Below, piece after piece: positions 6,890-10,675 of a DNA stretch of 10,675 nt (the first letter of the stretch is position 1; each line of letters starts with the position of its first letter). The notes beneath the pieces were generated by a model that saw only the letters and a program-made list of their open reading frames with translations, did not search any database and had not been told where the DNA came from. The position numbers and the translations under genes were made by a program. The DNA is from Echinostoma caproni (lineage: Eukaryota; Platyhelminthes; Trematoda; Plagiorchiida; Echinostomatidae): assembly GCA_900618425.1 (NCBI GenBank), contig UZAN01055090.1, positions 1 through 10,675 of the forward strand. The letters are read 5' to 3'.

Positions 6890-8731
6890 AGCTGAATGAA
6901 CTCAAATAGCACATATCACGCAAGTTCTCCATCAGGTGCAACTAGTCTGCCACTTTTCCAGGCTATAGAAGTTCGGTTTGACAATGAAGCCTTGCAAAAT
7001 GCCGAGAGTTTCGAACTCAGCCATTTCATTTTCATCAGTGGATAATGACTAGTGAGTATTTTATACCTAAATCAAGCAGTTCTACTGTCCGAATCACCTC
7101 CCACATCTCGTGCTTGATAAATAATCCTCTTCGTCCGTTTTTTCGCGCACAAACAAGTGTTGGTCAATTTTCTCGCACACTGTCGATCACACGTAACCCC
7201 CTACCTCAGTTTAGTTACATTTATTCTGCTAAACCTTCTCAATTCCGGAGGAAATTTCTATAAGAATGTTTTTTGGAACATCACTCACCCGACTCATCCT
7301 GCAAAAAGTAAATGTACTTCCACTTCAACACCAAGGAACAAGTACAGGCTTTTCAATGCTCTCACAAATGCTTTCCGATACTCTGTCACTTTTTTCTCCT
7401 TTATTCTGTCATTCTGCTCTGATTGTAGTTTCCTTTTTTACCGCTGAATTTTAAGGTGAAATATCTCAGTAAACTCACTGCCGAAAATGCATTCCTTTGG
7501 GATGGATAAAGTAACTATTCGATTTGATTTACTTTTGGGGTTGTTTGGTGCAGTTTGACAATTTCCCTCAAAGCGATTTTTGCCATTCTCACACAAAGTG
7601 AAAATCACGCTCTGGATGAGCAAAAATGCAAAAGTTGTGCGCATGCGCGTGTCTCATTTCGTTTCGCTTGTAGTTCGCATCATCTTCGAGAAATTATAGT
7701 GAATGGGTTGGCATTATCATCAATAATGTGCACCAATCTTCGACCACTACAGGGGCATGATCAACTTTTACAGGCATTCATAGCTTTGCTGATTAATCAA
7801 AAACAAACATACGAACATATCTTCAAGGGGTTAGAAATTTTTCTCATGGACCGAACTAATTCACAGAGCAGCTTCTTTATTTTCTGTACCGTATCGAAAC
7901 TGCACCCGCTATCGTTCATTGTTTTTGCATAGCCAATGAACAGAAATAAAAACATGCGTATGCTATTTCCATTGGTTAGCATCCTCTCGATGTGTTTCCA
8001 TCAAAACGTTTCTTCGGATAGGGATACTTGCAGCGGCGTGTCTAGTTGCTTGCGTGCTTGGTCTGGGCCTAATGTGGAATGCTCGTGGGCTAGCGTATCA
8101 GTGGGTCTGACATTTACAAAACCATCGGCTTCGAGACTAAAGTTTCCTATTTTAACCACGATTGAGCTCAGATTATCTGTCACTTACATTTTCCATGAGC
8201 GTTTATAATGGTTTCCATATTCCAGTCCAAAACATTCCTTGCAACAGAATAGAAATCGAAACGCGATGAGGTGAATTTTCCAAACAATAATTACCTTACT
8301 CCTAGAAGACCGGTTTAATGGACATCAAATTCACATGATCGGAAATCTATGGTTTTAATAACAGTCATGGCGCAATGGAATCTCCGTTGGATCCCAATCA
8401 TAATACCATTGGTAACCGAGCTTTTTCAAGGCTAAACAAATCATTGTCACTGTAATAAATATTGACTGAATGAGAAATCTTCTGTTTGTGGTGTACTTGA
8501 AGTACAGTGTGTGTTATAGCCATTTTGATGTGAAAACGGTCGCATGTTCGAGACACCTGAACGGGGTGATCTCAGATGTAGACATGATCTAACAACAATG
8601 TGAAATTTACTGTTTCCCCGCAGATTCCGTTGAGAAGAACGCCTGTGTAATAAAAATTTTACAGTTCTATGGGTTATTGCGACCACTAGCACAAAATCTA
8701 TTCGTTTGTGCACCGTGGATACCAACCACAT
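6890..8731 (-). pseudogene. Possible endonuclease and linker remnant of copy 4
   Basis: On the minus strand RTVKFLL...SSQRNLRGNSK (near 8671-8606) resembles ARTL...ISETRIQDSSK, and HLRSPRSGVSNMRPFS (8578-8531) resembles the LTSP...TRFRLR stretch. SSIVVKIGNFSLEAD (8168-8124) resembles SDIVVVAGDFNAQVG, about 410 nt further on against about 340 expected. HIIDD near 7728 could be the QIDHIA motif, and RHAHAH at 7654-7637 the SDHALVRA motif. NRFE near 7575 fits the NRF.AL segment after the endonuclease. GRLVAPDGELA, a stop and then F..F near 6950-6900 fits the linker before RT. Each match is weak; order and strand support them. Alternative open frames on the plus strand (7555-7932, 7936-8208) have no recognised domain. 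Confidence 0.35.
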
Positions 8732-8774
8732 TTTTTAAAGTTGAACAAAACAACCATCATCATTTTCTTTTGTG

Positions 8775-10380
8775 AATGGTGCTAGTCTCTTCAATAGGAA
8801 AGCAGTATGATATAATTTTGTGGAAAATTCGTCCTAGGCTCATAGCTTGTCCATCAATCAGGTTATTCATATAAAAGCAAGTAGATAAGAATATTGCTTG
8901 AGCCTCAAATTGATTTCTGAGGTGCTAAAGAGCGTCAATTATAAAATGACAAAGGTGAAGCTGGCCATCTAAAGGGTTGCGGGAGCGGTAGAACTGATGT
9001 TTATGGTTTTATTGATCCTGAGTCCAAATCCCAACTAATTGTTTACCCACGGTCTCAAAGCATTACACAACCATGAATTCTTAATCAATGATTTGTTGAA
9101 AAACTAAAAAAATCAAAGCATTTCAGAAATACATTTATTGTCACCTAAAACTGAAAAAACTTCATGAAACTTACCGTATGTTTCCTCTGTGTTCGGTATC
9201 TCAAGGACAAATTTCAACTGCTACATCACGAGATTTTAAGGCCTTCGAGTTATCCCTACCTCGCTACTCGGGTTGAGCCTGTTTTTCGTTTCTGAACATC
9301 ACCAAAACATAATGACATTTTAGATAATCTAAGAAAAAGTAAGATCATCTCGTGGCTAGTTTCCATAGTTACCAAAGTTGTTCAATAAAAATGAACGGGA
9401 TTCTGCGTTCATTTTTCAATGTCACGCCCCACTTTGTATATTTTTCATCATGGTTAAAGACTGGGTTCAAACATTTTTTTATCGTTCCAATACACTGACC
9501 ACTTCAAGGAGTAAAATTGCTACTCGCTGTTACCGAACATACGTGATTAATAGGCAGCACTTACACTTCCATCTCAATTACGAGATGTCTAAATTGCTAA
9601 GAGGAATGCATTTGAACCCATCCTATTTCTCGAGGTTGCTGAAAAAATCAGTGATATAGTTTATGTCCGGAGCCAGGTTGTTCCGACCATTAGTTGGAAT
9701 ACTTGAACTATTTTTATTGCTGTGCATTAGGTGAATGCAAATAACTATTTGATGCATAGATATATTTTATGTCTTACTTTCCATTCACCACATAATCAAA
9801 GCAGACCGACGCAGTCTCCGTATGGCTGTATTCGGCCGAAAATCAAGAATATTTGGTGTTACATTCCATTCTGTCTAGTAATTATTCACTGGAAGTTTTT
9901 CATAGCGTTTAACACGAGCTAATACCTGATATACGAACAGGTTTGTAGTACTGGCGTATTTCTAAAACCTTTTTTTGCCTTCGAAGGTTTTATCGACCAA
10001 AGCACGTGTAGTAGAACACCGATGGAGTCCATTGTTTTCGCAAGCCTACAGTAAATTTTGCCGTCGGTTAATGAGCTTTTTGTCGTCTCACGTACGACAA
10101 AGGATGGTTACGTGTGGACAAATGAACCTTACTGATGGCAGACATTCAGCAACGAGGCCTGGAAAGGTCACAAGTTTGGCGTCTTACATCAACACAGGTT
10201 AAAAAAACCAGGTGTGTTCACGACCAACATTATAACAAGAGCACATTAAGGTCGCTAACAGTTAAGCCGATTGCCATCTTTTTTCATCTAGCGATGGACT
10301 AGAGAATGACACGAGACGCTTGGTTGGGCTGAAAAGTGTGATACAGTGTTCATTTCTGTATGCGATTAGACAAAACTTTG
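8775..10380 (+). pseudogene. Linker, RT and C-terminal domain remnant of copy 5
   Basis: In family order: NGASLF (8775) and F.E.S near 8817 match the DGSLI...YF.EQF linker. VLKSVNYKMTKVKLAI near 8919-8969 matches LPPALFKDGGPVLAI. PESKSQLIV at 9017-9043 matches PSDWSQSLIV, and in a shifted frame LFTHGLK...NHEFLINDLL (9039-9100) matches VYKKGLK..C.NHRGISLTNIV. RDFKAFE at 9229-9249 matches FLDLKAAFD, keeping the catalytic aspartate. A stop in place of W and then ACFSF near 9277 matches W.CLSL. STP-type SPFLFNF and YADD sites (near 9427 and 9505) are very degraded. YVRSQVVP at 9662 matches YLGS..SP, with NNYLMH at the correct spacing. SPYGC near 9815 matches LLYGC. ETLGWAEKC at 10313 matches the WLETL..MAE block. 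Several frameshifts and stops are needed. Confidence 0.6.
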
Positions 10381-10520
10381 AGAAAATTCCCTGTTTTGTA
10401 AACCGTCGGTTTTGCTCCCTCTGATGATATGTTCTTGCTCCAGGAACCGAACTTCCACTCGTTTTTTCAAATGGGGCACCAAAAGATAGTAGTCAAAATG
10501 TGTGAAGTTATTGGTTGCAT
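10381..10520 (+). repeat. 3' UTR module of copy 5
   Basis: It contains the exact 19-bp match (10468-10486) to copy 1 at 320-338, at a similar distance from the C-terminal ETL motif (155 against 143 nt). Flanking similarity on both sides is weak, for example GGTTGCATAAACTTAAAC against the copy 1 end. Confidence 0.6.
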
Positions 10521-10594
10521 AAACTTAAACTTGGCATGCCTGAGCACCTGCTTCATTCCGGATTTACGCCACGAGTATAAAGGGATTTGAATTT

Positions 10595-10596
<2 letters not shown>

Positions 10597-10626
<30 letters not shown>
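10597..10626 (+). repeat. (AT)15 microsatellite
   Basis: Fifteen uninterrupted AT units directly abut the AG tract that follows. The sequence before it (10541-10596) has no recognised feature. Confidence 0.95.

Positions 10627-10675
<49 letters not shown>
10627..10675 (+). repeat. (AG)24 microsatellite running off the window
   Basis: Twenty-four AG units plus one A reach the right edge, so the true length is unknown. Together with the AT tract it forms a compound dinucleotide array of 79 nt. Such arrays are prone to assembly collapse and length change. Confidence 0.95.

Larger units (their letters stand above)
4737..8731 (-). mobile_element. Copy 4: long antisense non-LTR retrotransposon fossil
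   Basis: Read on the minus strand from 8731 to 4737, the block holds probable endonuclease (about 8731-7600), linker (about 6960-6890), RT (about 6480-5570), thumb and C-terminal domain (about 5570-4890) and a 3' UTR-like tail (4889-4737), the order of an intact element. The coding span is about 3.8 kb against roughly 3 kb expected, so one or more insertions are likely, most plausibly in 6490-6890 and 6960-7560. RT and C-terminal parts are firmly recognised; the endonuclease part is weak. It is the only minus-strand copy here. Confidence 0.6.
8770..10540 (+). mobile_element. Copy 5: degraded non-LTR retrotransposon, 5'-truncated, linker to 3' UTR
   Basis: Linker motifs begin at about 8775, only some 40 nt from the presumed 5' end of copy 4 on the other strand. 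RT and C-terminal motifs follow to about 10380 and the 3' UTR module to about 10520. The missing endonuclease fits 5' truncation, the usual fate of new non-LTR copies, but truncation by the arrival or rearrangement of copy 4 is also possible. An (AT)n(AG)n microsatellite starts 60-80 nt after the tail. Confidence 0.6.

Noticed and set aside
7555..7932. Longest plus-strand open frame apart from the reverse-strand one at 1968 (125 codons), vaguely gag-like (LLQAFIALLINQKQ)
   Set aside because: No zinc knuckle, protease or LTRs nearby, and the stretch is antisense to copy 4. Similarity is too slight to call a gene.
7936..8208. 90-codon plus-strand open frame with a hydrophobic N-terminus (from an internal Met near 7957) and several cysteines, like a small secreted protein
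   Set aside because: No recognisable domain, no supporting splice or promoter evidence, and it overlaps endonuclease-like motifs on the opposite strand.
9964..9991. Small hairpin with 8-bp arms (AAAACCTT / AAGGTTTT)
   Set aside because: Arms are short and AT-rich; hairpins of this size are expected by chance in such sequence.
10421..10444. CTGATGA sequence suggesting a hammerhead ribozyme of the schistosome Sm-alpha SINE
   Set aside because: The following GAAA core is GAAC, and the sequence between does not form a stem II.

Overview
The window is moderately AT-rich eukaryotic DNA with no intact protein-coding gene, no tRNA or rRNA, no CRISPR array and no bacterial-type signals. The recognisable content is a crowd of old, broken non-LTR retrotransposon copies. 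Their reading frames match, in order and spacing, the endonuclease/reverse-transcriptase (RT) polyprotein of trematode elements of the SR2/Perere type. The C-terminal signature (a WLETL..D.A...QWR.C block after an LPGWGPRD block) points to a parasitic flatworm, most likely Schistosoma or a close relative. This rests on remembered family motifs; no database search was run.

Layout, left to right. 1-390 (+): 3' end of copy 1, the C-terminus of the ORF plus 3' UTR, running off the left edge. 391-779: nothing recognised. About 780-3300 (+): copy 2, possibly with a worn endonuclease half (780-1900, weak) and a clearer RT half (2244-3300); an 80-nt hairpin (2138-2217) lies at the 5' side of the RT half. 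3301-3890: nothing recognised. About 3890-4530 (+): copy 3, a short linker plus N-terminal RT piece that keeps one frame for over 500 nt. 4531-4736: nothing recognised. About 4737-8731 (-): copy 4, the longest, with 3' UTR, C-terminal domain, RT domain and probably linker and endonuclease, all antisense. About 8770-10540 (+): copy 5, linker to 3' UTR. 10597-10675: a compound (AT)n(AG)n microsatellite at the right edge.

The copies would not work together as a system. All carry stops and frameshifts, and most have altered catalytic residues. The interest lies in how tightly same-family fossils are packed, in their decay pattern (many substitutions, fairly constant frame), in the shared 3' UTR module and in the unexplained hairpin. 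Confidence is highest for copy 1 and the RT part of copy 4, good for the RT parts of copies 2, 3 and 5, and low for the two endonuclease regions. I did not find a convincing novel system.
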